DNA of 64,000 nucleotides, from assembly GCA_001584585.1 (NCBI GenBank), contig LSYV01000003.1, positions 1,542,025-1,606,024 of the forward strand. The letters are read 5' to 3'. The notes under the pieces are model-generated. The model worked only from the letters and a program-made list of their open reading frames with translations, did not search any database and was not told the DNA's origin. Shown one piece after another: positions 33,690 through 54,627 of the stretch (its first letter is position 1; each line of letters starts with the position of its first letter). This DNA is from Gonium pectorale (Eukaryota; Chlorophyta; Chlorophyceae; Chlamydomonadales; Volvocaceae). A program made the position numbers and the translations under genes.

Positions 33690-36600
33690 GCCTGGCTGTG
33701 GAGGAGCTCGAATACTTTGTGGAGCCGGGACCGCAGGGCTGGGTGCCCTTGCGCATAGTGCGGCCAGCGGACGGCCAGACGGCGGTGCCGCACCCCGCAG
33801 CCGAGGCGCCGGAGGGGACGGGGCAGCGGCCGGCATCAGCGCAGGGCGCCGAGGAGGCGACGACGGCGGCCGCGGCACAGCCCGGGAGCGGAGGCGGAGG
33901 GGAGGGCGGTGATGCTGGCGCAGGCGCGGGCGCGGAGGCGGGCGAGGGAGCGCCCTTGCCGCCGTGTCCGTCTTCGGAGCCCCTGCAGCGGCCGGTGGTG
34001 ATCTTCCTGCACTCGACGGGTGCGCAACACGCTGGCGGGGGGCTGAGAGGCGGGTGCGGCCACGCGGAGGACGGCAGGAGGACTGCAAATGGGAGGGACG
34101 GTCAGGCGCCCGAGCTGCGGGGACGTAGGGCGCCGCTCACGGTGCCCAGCAGGTGCTGCTCTGGTGCTGTAGCCGCGGGGGCGGGGGGTCAGTTCGGGAC
34201 CGGGATCGCGGGTGCCCCGCACACGCCTCCGGGCGCGACTTGGATGCGGTCTTGAGCTTTTGTACAGTGGCGCTGCGAACACGTCGCTTGCGGCGGGCAC
34301 GGCCGGGGGTCTGCTCCAGCATTCGCGCCAGCTGGCCGCCCCCCACCCTACCCACGCGACCCCCCCCCCCGGATGCGGCTCCGGCTGCAGGCCAGTGCAT
34401 GGAGTCGGTGCGGCACAAGCAGGAGGTGTTTGCGCGCATGGGCTACGTCACAGCGGCCATCGACGCCCGATACCACGGCCAGCGCGCCGCCGTGCCGTAC
34501 GAGGTGGTGGCGGCCCTGGACGCCGCCGCCGCCGCCGGCACGGCGCTGCCGTCGCCTCCACCGCCCGCCCCTGTCTCGGCCGCTGCCAGGGCCGGTAGCG
34601 GTGTCGGGGCGGCAGCCGACGGCAACCAGCCGGCGGTTGCGGCGGGCCTGGTGGGTCAGGTCAAGCGGCTGGATGTAAAACTCCTTTCGGCCCTGGACCG
34701 AGCGGACGCGGCCGCGGGGCTCTCACCCAACGGCCACGCGGGCGGCTGCGGCCCCCGCCCGTCCTCGCCTGCGTCGCCCGCAACGGCGGCTGCAGTCGCG
34801 GCAGCGATGCGGACAGCGGACGCCGCCGCGGTGGCGCTGCGGGAGCGAGAGGCGGACGAGCGGCGGCGAGCGCAGCAGCGATTTGTGGACGCATGGGTGG
34901 GCGCCGTCGCGGAGTTCAGCGCCCGCCGCGGCGCCGACGCGACGGCGGCCGCGCTGGCGACGGCACCGACGGTGCCGCCGCCGCCGCCCCCAACTTTGCC
35001 GCCGGCGCTAGCGGCGGCGGGGAACGGCTTCAACGCCGCGGTTGCGCTGGCGCTGGCCGCCGCTGCTGCTGCTGCCGCCTCAGACGCCGAGTCGGCGATA
35101 GCGGCGGCGAAGGCGGCGGCGGGTCGCGGCCGACGCGGCGCGGCGGCGGGCGACCCGGCGACGCCGCGCAACGTGTATGAGATGGCGTTGGTGGCGGCTT
35201 GGCGCGGCTCGGGCGAGCGGCCGTTCCACCTGGACACGGTGTGGGACCTGGTGCTGCTGCTGGATGTGCTGTGCGCCCGGGGGGACGTGGACCCCAAGCG
35301 CATCGGCATCACGGGTGCGCCGGGGCGGGCGGGCGGGCGGGGGGTGGGGGGCGGCTGCGTGACACCCGTGTCTTGTGTGGTGGTTTGGGGGGCTTGAACC
35401 AGCCATACAACAAGACTTGGGGCAGGCGTGGCAGGTCAGCAAGTTGGGGGTTGGAGGCGGGTCTGCAAGGGCCACGTGTCCGCATACGGCGTCGGGGCAG
35501 GCGTCGTGACCGCAATCTTCGGGGGCGCGATAGCGGCTCGCGTGGGCGCGGGAAGGTAACGAAGCCCGGCCAGGATGCGTTCGCTGTCCACTGCTCCACA
35601 GCCGGAGCGTCTGCGTAACGGCACCGCCCATCCCGCCGCCGCAGGCTACAGCGCGGGTGGCACGTGGGCCTGGCTGACCGCCGTGTGCGACCCGCGGGTC
35701 AGCGTGGTGGCCCCCGTTGCGGGCGTGCAGGACTTTGGCTGGGCGCTGGTGCACCACTCGTTTCAGGCGCGCGTGGACAGCGTGCCGCTGGTGTTCGAGG
35801 TGGCGGCGGAGCAGATCAAGGGCACAAAGGGGGCCAAGGTGGGCGGGGCCGCGGGGGAGTGTCACGCGGGCAGCGGCACATCGCGTGTCCGGATCGGGCG
35901 TCGGCATGTGGTGTCGGCATCGCGTATGGCAGCTTGAGATGCCGGTCGCTGGAGACACTCCACCCGGACCCTTTTCCCTTTTTCATTTCCGCACGGAGCG
36001 CCTCGCAGTGGGGCGCCGGGCGCGGGCGGCGGGGACCTGCAGCTTATTGCACGGCGGAGGGGTGCCTCCTCAAATGGCACGGGGCGCCCCGGTCCGCTCG
36101 TTTCTGCCCCCTGGCCTGAGCCCTTGCTTCTTTTCGCCCCCCACCCCCCGCCCACATGGTCTGCCCCTCAGGCGGACGCAGACGTGGTCCGCGCTGTGTG
36201 GGACGTGCTGATGCCAGGTGGGGGACGTCACGCGTCCGCCGTCCCCTCCCCGGGATCCCGGCGTAACCCCCCTCTGCATCCAGTGTCCGTGACCCGACCC
36301 GTTTCCCTTCTTCATTACCTCCTCTTCATCGCATCCAACAGCGAACACACCAAATGAATCGCATCCAACAGCGAACACACCAAATGAATCGCATCCAACA
36401 GCGAGCACACCAAACGGCAGGGCGTGCAAGCCGTGCAAACCGGGAAGCACGCCTAGCATGGTACAGGAGCCGCGGTCGCCCTGTCCAAGTCGCTCCTGTT
36501 CAGCCAGGCACACCTCCGCACCCGGCTCCCCGCCCCCACACCAGGCCTCCTGGAGAGCTACGACGCGCCCATGTCACTGCCCTCGCTGGCGCCGCGCCCG

Positions 36601-38127
36601 CTGCTGGTGGGCACCGGTGAGCTGGACGGGCGCTGCCCCCTCACGGGCGTCCGCCTGGCGGTGGAGGGCGCACGGCCCCTCTACCTGGAGTGGGCGCTGG
36701 GGCAGCGGCGGAGGCAGAAGGAGGCGCAGGCGGTGCGGGCCGAGGCGGAGGCGGTGGCCAGGGCGCGGCGGGAGGCGGCCGCCGTGGCGAGGGCTGAGGT
36801 GGAGGCCCGCGAGCGGGTGAGGCAGGCGGCGGTGGAGGCGGCAAGAGCGGAGCGGGAGGCGAAGCGGCGGGCTGAGGCGGTGGCGGACGCGGAGGACGAG
36901 GCGGCGGCGGCTACAGTCGCGGTGGCGGCGGCGGGGGCGGAGGAGGACGCGTACGTTGAGCTGCTGGCCCGCGCGGCTGCAGCCGCAGCAGCAGCAGCGC
37001 AGGCGCAGGAGGAGCCGCCGGCCGAAGCGGCTGCCGACAGGCCGTCACCGGCAGAGGACGAAGACCTATGGCCCAGCCTGTTTGCTGCCTTCAAGGAAAG
37101 GCTGCTCGCCGCGCGCCAGGCCGGTGTCCCAGTGCCCGCCGCGGCACGCATGCCGGCGCGCACCTCGGGACCCGGCCTGATGCGCGCTCTTGGCCTGGAG
37201 GCGGAGCAGCCGGCGGACGGCCCCAACACGGAGCCGTCGTCCTCCACGGCCGCCGAGAGCAGCGCCGCGCCGGCGCGTGAGGAGAGCGCCCGTCCTGGCG
37301 GTGTGGACTCGGAAGAGTCGGGGCCGGCTGGCGCGGCGTTGGGGGAATCGGTATCGGCGGAGTCCACCGACGCCGGTGGCTCGGGGCAGCAGGGCGCTGA
37401 GGATGGCGGCGGGAGGGAAGAAGCGGGGCAAGGGGAGGCCGGGCAGGAGCGGGGCGGGAGCGGGAGCACCGGCGACGGCGATGGCGGCGCCGACGGCGGC
37501 GGCGACGGGGAGGTCAGCGCGGAGGCGAGCGGGGAAGGGAGCGGCAGCGACGGCGGCAGCGCGGGTACGGCACCGGAGGCCGAGGCCAGCGACGGCGGCA
37601 GGCGGACAGGATCGCAAGTGGCGCCAGAGGCGTCCGTCGCATCAGGCGCTGGCGACGAGGCGTCTTCCGCCCTGGCTGGAAATAGGACGGAGGCCGCAGC
37701 CGCTACAGCGGCCGCAGACCCCGAGCCTGTGGCGTCAGCGACGGTGATGCCCAGACGGGCACCAGCGCCGCGGCCATCGCCGCGGCTGACGCAAGCCATG
37801 CTGGCGGAGGCGGAGGTGGCGGAGGCGGCCACCACCGCCGCCGCCGCCTCAGTCGCCGAGGAGGAAGCCGTGGTCGCCGCGATGGAGGCGGCGGAGGCCG
37901 CCGAGGCCGTGGAGGCGGCCGCAAGGGCCGCCGCCGAGGCGGAGGCGCGGCGGGAGGCGGAGGCCGTCGCTGCCCTGTTGGACTCGCGGCTGCGGCTGGT
38001 GGTGGACGTGGGCGTGGGGCACACGGAGACGCTCGCGATGCGGAGGGCGGTGGAGCAGTGGATGCACCTGCACCTGCTGGCGCCCTGGCGGAAGGCGCTG
38101 GCCAGGGCCCGGGCAGACGCACCCTGA
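33690..38127 (+). CDS. Alpha/beta-hydrolase with giant low-complexity insertions, 5' incomplete
   Basis: Exons 33690-34019, 34391-35314, 35645-35838, 36172-36217 and 36545-38127 encode 1024 residues; the 5' end is missing, probably through the nearby gap. The core matches plant alpha/beta-hydrolase proteins: VVIFLHSTG, FARMGYVTAAIDARYHGQR, HLDTVWDLVLLLDVL, KRIGITG joined to YSAGGTWAWL, VSVVAPVAGVQDFGWALVHH, SLPSLAPRPLLVGTGELDGR and VVDVGVGHTETL. The apparent triad is Ser in GYSAGG (35650), Asp in GELDGR (36625) and His in GVGHTE (38020). Two insertions interrupt the fold. One of about 220 residues (34510-35170, Ala-rich) follows YHGQR. One of about 425 residues (36700-37975), rich in Ala/Glu/Gly and coiled-coil-like at first, sits between Asp and His. 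The enzyme class is a serine hydrolase by motif; the substrate is unknown. Confidence 0.8.
36284..36316. repeat. Dispersed intronic repeat, family C, copy 1
   Basis: This 33-base segment (TGTCCG, then GACCCGTTTCCCTTCTTCATT near its end) recurs at 41772-41804 with two mismatches. Here it is in the last intron of the hydrolase gene, in sense orientation. Confidence 0.75.
36329..36413. repeat. 30-base tandem repeat in hydrolase intron
   Basis: About 2.8 copies of a 30-base unit beginning GCATCCAACAGCGAACACAC lie in the intron 36218-36544. The first two copies are identical and the third differs by at least one base. The array starts 12 bases after a dispersed repeat at 36284-36316. Confidence 0.85.
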
Positions 38128-39359
38128 GCGCCCGGCCTCCACCGAGCGCCGTGCTGTAAAGTATTGCCACGCTGCGTGTAGAGCTGCATGGGCAGCCCTC
38201 CTTATGGGGAAAGATGCCGGCAACGAACCATTGTGGGTATTCGGGGCGACTGTATCCCAGGCTGAGGATGTGTCGTCCGGCAGGCGAGCTGGCGGTCTAG
38301 GGCGGGGAAGTGCCCCCGTTGTGTCTACGATGCAATGGCGATTGATGATAAGTCACTACTTTTATCCCAGTGCGATCAGGTCCTCTTTCTCTCTTACGTT
38401 GGCATTCGGACGTCATCCGAATGTAAGGGTGACCATGTGTGCCTGGCTTTCGGGAACGTTGGGTAGGTACGTAGCCTGCCGTACACCGTCCCCTGTAACC
38501 ATGTTAAGAGGTGACAAGAACGGGATTCTCACGCAGGTCGACGCATACGTTACTTAAGACCTGAACAAACCAGGCCACTCGGAAGCAGCATACCGCTCCA
38601 GGCAAGCACTTCACCTCCGCATCCATGGATGCGTGCATATGGCCGCAATGCAGGCCTGGCGGCGAAGCCAACACACCGCATCCCACTCCCCCGTCAGTCA
38701 TGGCTACACCCTGCGACGACCACTCCCGCAGCACGTCCGTCCTCGCCCACCAGCAGGGGCCTCGGATCGTCCGGGTGGGGTGCGTGAGGGCCCGCCATTC
38801 CGTGGTCCCTGCCAGCACCGTCGCTCACCGTCCCTACTGGACGCCCGTGAAAAGGCCGCAAGGGCACACGTCATTGGATGCCCGTTCCGGCATGCACTGC
38901 ACGGGCAGAATGCAGGAGCAACCTGCGCACCGTTCTTGGGAAACAACTACCGCCCGTCCAAAGCGGGCGCCTCCACGGGAGCAGCGAGCTCGGCGGCGCC
39001 GGCCCCCATGTCCAGCGGGCCGCCCCGGCTCCATCACTGCCCGTCAACGAGTTTCGCGTCAACATGATATGCGTCAACAAGCAGCCCACCGCCTGCTGTA
39101 CTGGTCGAGCGACGACTGCCATAGGTAACGGCGCGAGAAATGAAGCTCCGCCCTGCGGCGGCCATTCCAGGTGCCACATGTTCGCCAAGCCACTCGATCG
39201 CTGCTCTCTAGTCCACGCAACCCCGGCCTCATAAACGAAGCGGCGAAGCCCTCCTGAAGGCCTGCCTCTGCACAGAACACCTGCCCTTCCCGTATATTAA
39301 GCAAGTTCTTTCAACGCGCTCCTGCACTAGGCTCGTGGATCAGGCCCGGGCGCTGTTCA
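38128..39359. other. Convergent intergenic region
   Basis: Lies between the hydrolase stop (+) and the HSP70E stop (-). No exon is supported. TGTAA, the usual polyadenylation signal of chlamydomonadalean algae, occurs about 28 bases after the hydrolase stop and again near 38491. Confidence 0.45.
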
Positions 39360-48216
<8,857 letters not shown>

Positions 48217-49055
48217 CCTCGACGACTCTACTCAACGCAAATCACGCACAGGGAAAAGTGCGGAGCTGAAGGTAGACGAGGCACGCTATGAGGCTGAACC
48301 ACCGACTGTGACGCGAGTGACTCGGACTAACAACGGAAGCAAGCCGATCTGAAAGTGGAGTAAGCAATAAACCTTGGGAAGGAGTGTCGCGGCTGTTCCA
48401 GACCGTATAACGGTCAACCGAAGCATAGTTGCATCGGAACCAGAGACATTGCCGGCTACATCTTCATGCATTGTACCCATACACACAAGGGCGATGCGGT
48501 CATGCTTATGGACGGGGCTTCGTCATGTGGGCGTAGGCGAAGGGACGCGCCAAGGGAGCGCCGAGGGACTCCTGAGGCTCATTGAGCTGCTCGAACCAAC
48601 GCAACGCGTCTTCTTGAGTGAGGGTCGAAGTGTGGTTGCATCTTTGGGGGCCGGGCGGGATTGCGTGTGTGTGTGGGTGGGGGGGGGGTGTCGTGCCCAT
48701 TAACGAGCACCACGCGCTGTTCTTACGGTCTACTTGGTTGCATCCCCAATCCCCCAATCAGCGCTGCGAAGAGTGGCAGCGTGTATTGAGCAGGCCCCTC
48801 GGCAACTTTCGCTTCCTGTTCACAGGTGTTGCCAACGCCTCCTTGGCTGCTGCCCCGATCCCATGCTGCGGCCTACAGCGGCCTCAAGCCGCCAGTGCCC
48901 GGGATGGCGAGGCCACGCAGACCCCCGGGTCTGGCCCCGCGTGCCGGGTACCAGACATGGCGACGGATACCGCGCACTTGGCCTGGGGCTCCAGCCATTC
49001 CTTATCGCCTCGCGGTTTCTGTACACCTTCCACTTGTGCATATAACTTGACGCGG
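48217..49055. other. Divergent intergenic region between HSP70E and the TCAIM-like gene
   Basis: The 839 bases between start codons should contain both promoters and the HSP70E 5' UTR. I looked for alternating nGAAn units of a heat-shock element and did not find a convincing array. A G-run with TG repeats lies near 48664-48690. Confidence 0.5.
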
Positions 49056-52000
49056 ATGACCAGTGCCCGATCCACTGGCCTGCCGCAGCCGCGTCAGCGG
49101 CGGCGGTCCGTTGGCTCCGGAGCGTTGGCGGCGGTGGTGCGGGCGCCTACAGCACAGCGCCGGTTGCAGTGTGGGCGAAACTTGGCACTCCCGATGCCGT
49201 CCGCTGCGGGCGACGCTGTTAATGGCCGGGAGCCCAGTACCCCCCTCCCGCTCCCCATCAGCTTGGTAGGGGGCATCTGGCAACACGGAGCGCAGCGGGG
49301 TGCCCGGTCCCTGTGGTCGGCCTCGCAGGCGGGGGCAGGGGTGGGTGCGCGGCCGAGCGCCGAGCAATTGCAGCCGGGCGGCGCCGCCGGAGCAGCACAC
49401 TCCGGCGGCGACGGGGGCCTCACGCCCCACATCCCTCCGAAGCCGGGCTTGCGGGCCGCCAGTGACCGAGATTTTGGGACGGTCAGCGGAGCTGGCGACG
49501 GCGGTGGGGCCAACGGCGGCAACGGCCGAAAGAATGGGGACGGGGAAGGGGCGGGCCCCGGACCTGCAGCCGCCGCCAAGAGGTTGCCGCTGCGGGCCGC
49601 CCTGCGGCTGCTGTACAAGCGCGTGCACCCGGACCTCTTCCACGACCAGCCGGTGGCCAAGGTGCGGCTGCCCGCCTGCCCGGGGGCGAGCTGGCGTGGG
49701 GGTGAGCGGGCCGCGCGGCGCAGCGCGGGGCAGCGCAGCGCGTGCCGTTGCTTTGCGTCTGTGTGCGGTGAGCTTTTCGGCAGTGCCAATGCCACTGTGC
49801 GAGTGCCCCGCAGCTGCGGGGGGAAGAGGCCACCATGGGGGGGGCGTTGGCGGCTCCCGCTGGGGGTTTTTAAAAGAAAACGCTTGACGAGAGCGCACTG
49901 GCCTCCGATTGTAGTCTCCCGTCCAGCGACCAAGCTTCGTGCCTTTAGACCGCCGGCTACAGGAGGGTGTCGGTGGTCCGAAAGGCATGTAACCACCAAG
50001 TGTTTGCCGCCGAGTTCGGCGGCGTCCGCAAACGTTCGTGGTGTCGGCTCCCATTTGCGGGAGGCGTTGGCGGCTCCCAGTAAGGCGGAAAGCTGGCTAG
50101 ATGTGCCGTCCGGCGCGTGGAGGAATGGAGTGCATGCCTCGCCTCTTGTCTGTCGCCCGCATCACACCGGGTCAGGTCGGTCTAGGCGAAGCCTGGCATG
50201 GCAACTAACCTGTCTCCTGCCCGTTCCGGTCTCCCCCGCGCCTCCGCCCGCCGTCCAGGAGCGCAACGAGCGCTCCTTCAAGCTGCTGCAGGAGTACATT
50301 GCGCTGGCGCGGGGAGGCGACCCGCGCTCGCCCGCCGCCCGGCTGCCCTACCGGTTCGTGTTCTACATGCGGGAGGAGCCCCGGGCCCTGGGCGCAGAGG
50401 AGGCAGGTGCGGCCCCTGAGCCCTGCTACGGAAGAGGTCTGGGGTTGGTGAGGGATTGGAGTCATCGGCCCCGCCAGGGTTTGTGAGGCGGTGTTGGGTC
50501 CACTGGGCCCGCCACTGCACTACGGCACCAGTGACGGGGGACTATGGCTGCCCGAAGCGACAACCGCACTCCCTGCCTCTCGTCCGTTCGAGTACTGTAG
50601 CGCTTCCTGTTCCGCTGTTCTGCGGTGCGAAGCGCCCCCGCCCGTCCGCAGCGCGCATCTGATCGCCGCATGCATCGCGAAGCAGCAGGGGCGTCCGAGG
50701 CGGGGTATTAGTGCCAGAGATCGCCGGGGCTGAGTTGCGGCCGAGCGCCCGAATGCGCACGCGGCGGCCTGCGGGGTCGCACACCCAGCATGGCATGGCT
50801 AGCCCGCCCCGCAACTGGCGGGCCCTGTGCACGTGGGTGCTTGCTTCCTCATCGCGCCACCGACTCTCGGCCGTGCTTCCGCATGTCCCCGCCGGGGCCT
50901 CCTTGATACGCCCCCAGATGACGCAGGAGGCCAGGCTGCAGCGCCCCCGGCACCGCCCATGCCCCCCTTGAGACCCCGCCCTGGAGCGACCTCTCCCCCC
51001 AGCTCCTCCGCTGCCTCGCGGCCCGCGCCCGGCGCCGCGGCGGTCGCTGGCGAGGTCGCAGGGCCTGACTCGCACGAGGCGGTCCCCGGTCTACACCGCG
51101 TCGCGGTCACACTGCCGCCGCCTGCGATCAGCCCCGCGGGTAAGCGAGGGCGGCGCGGGGCGGGGGTTCCCGTTAGACATACCACTCTTGAGCGGTCGAG
51201 GCAGGGGCAGTGTCGGGGAGACGGCGGGGCGGGGCGAGGTGAGGGGGGCCCTGCCCCATGCAGCATGGACACCGGTTAGTGGCCAGGGGCGCGGTAGGTC
51301 TGCGGCAGCTTGCTGCGCGGCGGCGAGGCCGACTAGTCCACACACATCACCCCGCGAGCTCGCCCCGCGGGTGCATCCCCGTGCTGACGCACCGTACCGC
51401 ACAGCCAACGGGCACAGTCGGCGTCGCGTGTTGCCCCGAGACCCGCCATGCTGGTTGCCGCTCCTGGCCCGTCGCGCCCCCCTTTCCGCCGCCCGCCCGC
51501 CCTACCCGCCCTGCCCCCTCCCCCCGCCTGCCCGCAGACCAGGAGGCGCTGGCTGGCCCCACCCGCAAGGCGCTGTCCAAGCTGCTGGCGGCCTGTGGGC
51601 TGGCCACCACGGGACGCGACGCAGACACGGCTGGCGGCGAGGAGGAGGGCGGACAGGGCGAGGGACCGTTGAGCCTGGCTGCTTTCCTGCCCGAGGCGGT
51701 GGAGCTCCTGCGCCAGGTGGGGTGGAGGCGGTGCCGGAAGGCTGCCCTGGGAGGGCCTCCCTGTCCTCCAGGTTGCTCACGCAAGGAGACAACCCGCATG
51801 TCGAAAGTCTCAATCTGCACTTGGGGCATGTGTTTGGTGTCCCCATGTGGTTTGGTGGCATGGGGTTCACACATATGTTCGCTCCACAGTGAGTTGTGAG
51901 GCGCCCGCACCGCGCGCCATGCGGCTCATCCCATGTCGTCACGTCCCTCGCGCTCCAGGCCGAGGCGGCGCGGCCCTCCGACCCCGCCGTGCGGGTGGCC

Positions 52001-54627
52001 AACCTGCGGGGGGCGCTCCGGTTGCACCATCAGGTGGGGTTCTACAGGTCGGGAGGGGGGCAGCCCCAGCGGTTTGGGAAGGGGGTGGGCTTGCAGGCGA
52101 CAGTAGGCGGCGGGACCGAGGGCAGGAGCAGGAGGCGCGTCCTGGGCTGAAGCGTGGGGTGCGACTGTGCTCCCCGGCGGCCAAAGAGCGCCGTTGACTG
52201 AGCGACTGCGGAACCCGGGGGAGCGTAGTCGCAGGAGCGTGCCGTTTCCGCTGTCCTCTCGAAGACACCAGAGGGGTCCACCCACGGTTGCCGGTCTGGT
52301 TGGCATGGGTGCCATATACCGGCCCATGGGCCAGCCCAGCGGGGTCCCAGCCTCCCCCGCCCTCAGTCTATCCGCCGCATGCGATGGCCCCCCACGGTGC
52401 GCTGTGCGGCTTGCGGCTCCACCGGGAGTGTCGTCCCCTCGCCGTACACGGTGCCGTACCTGGCATGCAGTGCACACCTACTTGCCTGCTTGCTGCTTAC
52501 TGCTTGAGCACGCTGTCGCATAGGTCGAACACACAAACGTACGACACACTGGCGCCCATTGGCGTTGCTTGCTTCCGCAACGCAGGTGATGGTGAGCTTT
52601 GCGGACAAGCAGCTGGCTCCGGCCCGGCAGGCGGCGCTGCTGGAGCGGCTGGCGCGGCTGGTGGGGGCGACCCCGGGGCTGCGGCTGCAGGGCTGCCACA
52701 TCGTCATGGGTGACAGGTAAGCCGGGCAGGCAGCGGCGGCGATGGGAAGCGGGGCGCAGGTGCAGGCGTGGGCGGCTGGGGCCGGGGTGGGCAGTTAGGG
52801 CATGGCCGTATTCACCGCGTGCGCACCCGCCGCCTCGCACGCAGGGCCCTGCACTGCTGCGATGGTCTGTGTTGCTGGCTGTCTCTTGAGCCCGCGTAGC
52901 GGCGGCCGCGTGCTGTCGCGTCAAGGCCTGGCCCATGCCCCTCCCGGCTCCCGCGTTCTGCACCTCAGTAAACCCCCTTGGCCCAAAACATCTCCTTCCA
53001 ACCCCCTCCCGTTCCCTGGCAGGCTGGGCCTGGACCGCCTGGGCCAGCTGTGCCTGTCCGCCTCTGAGCCCGACGACGCGTGGGCCGACTTCCTGGCGGG
53101 GGTGGACCTGGACTTCGTGCGGCAGCAGCGGGCGGCCGTGCAGGTGCGTGCAGGGGGCGGAGCGTACACCCCGGGTGCGGGGGGTGCGTGGAGGGGAGGC
53201 AGGCAGTCCAGCAGCGCCGGGAGTTGATGCGGAGCTGGAGAGCTGCGGGTGCAGCTGGAAGCGGCGCAAGGCAAGGGCATGTCCCCCGCCGAGGGATGCC
53301 GTGTTAGCTTGCATTCAGCATGCTTTGATGGCGTTCGGCCCCCACTGCGGCCTGGCGCCGCGTGACCACCATTGCGTCCCCGTTCCCGTCTTGCGAAGTC
53401 ACCACCTGCCGACCCACCTCCTCCGCACATCCTCCGTATTACTGCACAGCGCCGCCCCACTCCCCCGCCACATAGGCGCTTCGGAACCTGGAGGCCAGTG
53501 TCGCCCGCGCCGCCGGCGTGGCGCAGATCTTCACGCCCTACGGCAACCTGACCGAGCCCTCCTACCGGGCCTTCCTAGAGCGCCTGGCGGACGCGGCCAA
53601 CTCGCGCGGGCCGCTGGGCAGCGCCGAGGCGCGGGAGCTGTCGCTGTGCGTGCTGCCGGCGGCGGGGCCGGGGCTGGCGTACCGGGAGGTGAGCGCGGCT
53701 GGGGAACCTTCGCCGCCTTCGTCCGCGGGGTCGCTGCCCACGGCCACGGTCGATGGCTCTGGCCCGCGCGCGGCATGGGGCCGGTGCGGCTGCGGGCGTG
53801 GGCTGGAGGCGCTGGTTGGCCAGCGACAGCGATAGCGGCGGAGTGTGCACCCACTGTCCCAGGAGTGGCAAGTGGGCCGTGACGACCACCACCATTACCA
53901 CAAACACGACAACGCCATGCCGTCGCCACCAGCAGGCGCTCGCGACCACCGCCACCGGCCCCTCCCCGGTCCCGCATCCGTAGGATGGCCCGCGGGAGGC
54001 GGCCTGCCGCCTGGACGCCTCCGCTGCCGGGGTGCTGCAGGTGGATTCGGACGCGGCGGCCGACGATGTGTACGCGGGCGTGGCGGCCTTGGGAGCGGAT
54101 GCGCTGCGGGCGCTGCGGGCGCAGCGGCACACCGAGCAGCAGCTGCGCGGGCTTGCGGACCAGGTGGGTGCGCGGGCTGGGCATGAAAGGGAAGAGGTGA
54201 AGGGGGGGGCAGGGCATTCTATCGGGGTGCTCTTAAGTTGATGGGCTGGGACTGGCGGCCCGGTGTGTTGTGGGTCGGGGGGAATGGTGCACAGCTTGGA
54301 GCGAGCATGAGAGACGTCACGGAAGCCTGGGTGGCTTGCTGCCGCTGTCCAAGGGCCCAACGCACGCCGCCTTCTGTCCGGATAGTGCGCGACGTGTGCG
54401 CGCTGTGTGCCCTCGACGTGCAGACTCGCCTGCGGTTGCGGCTGCGGAGCCTGACCCGCGACCCGCGGGTAAGTCCGGCGGACTTTCGCCGCGTGTGCGG
54501 GATGCTGCTGGACCAGTCAGCCGCGCTCATGCCCCTGCTGGAAGGCTGCACGGTGCGGGTGGCTTTCGCCAACCGGCTTGCGCCCGACGGCTCGTGCATC
54601 GAGGTTGCGCATAACTGCCAGCTATGA
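49056..54627 (+). CDS. TCAIM-like mitochondrial protein (DUF4460/DUF4461-type)
   Basis: Exons 49056-49661, 50259-50406, 50927-51139, 51538-51716, 51959-52033, 52586-52716, 53023-53143, 53476-53688, 53984-54163 and 54295-54627 give 732 residues. The N-terminus is rich in Arg, Ser, Thr and Ala and lacks acids for about 55 residues, as in a mitochondrial presequence. LRAALRLLYKRVHPDLFHDQ, joined to ERNERSFKLLQEYIALARG and YRFVFYMREE, resembles the N-terminal J-like block (DUF4460) of animal TCAIM. The later exons (CHIVMGDR, LGLDRLGQLCLSASEP, FTPYGNLTEPSYRAFLERLA, the final LLEGCTVRVAFANRLAPDGS) fit the region of DUF4461. The molecular role of the family is not established. Gly/Ala-rich linkers inflate the length. 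The start of the last exon and the junction 50406/50927 were chosen by phase and are the least certain. The gene is divergent from HSP70E. Confidence 0.7.

Noticed and set aside
37703..38189. Long antisense open frames opposite the hydrolase insert
   Set aside because: They are products of the biased GCG/GCC codons of the Ala-rich insertion and carry no domain of their own.
48217..49055. Heat-shock elements upstream of HSP70E
   Set aside because: Isolated GAA and TTC triplets occur but not in the alternating five-base spacing required.
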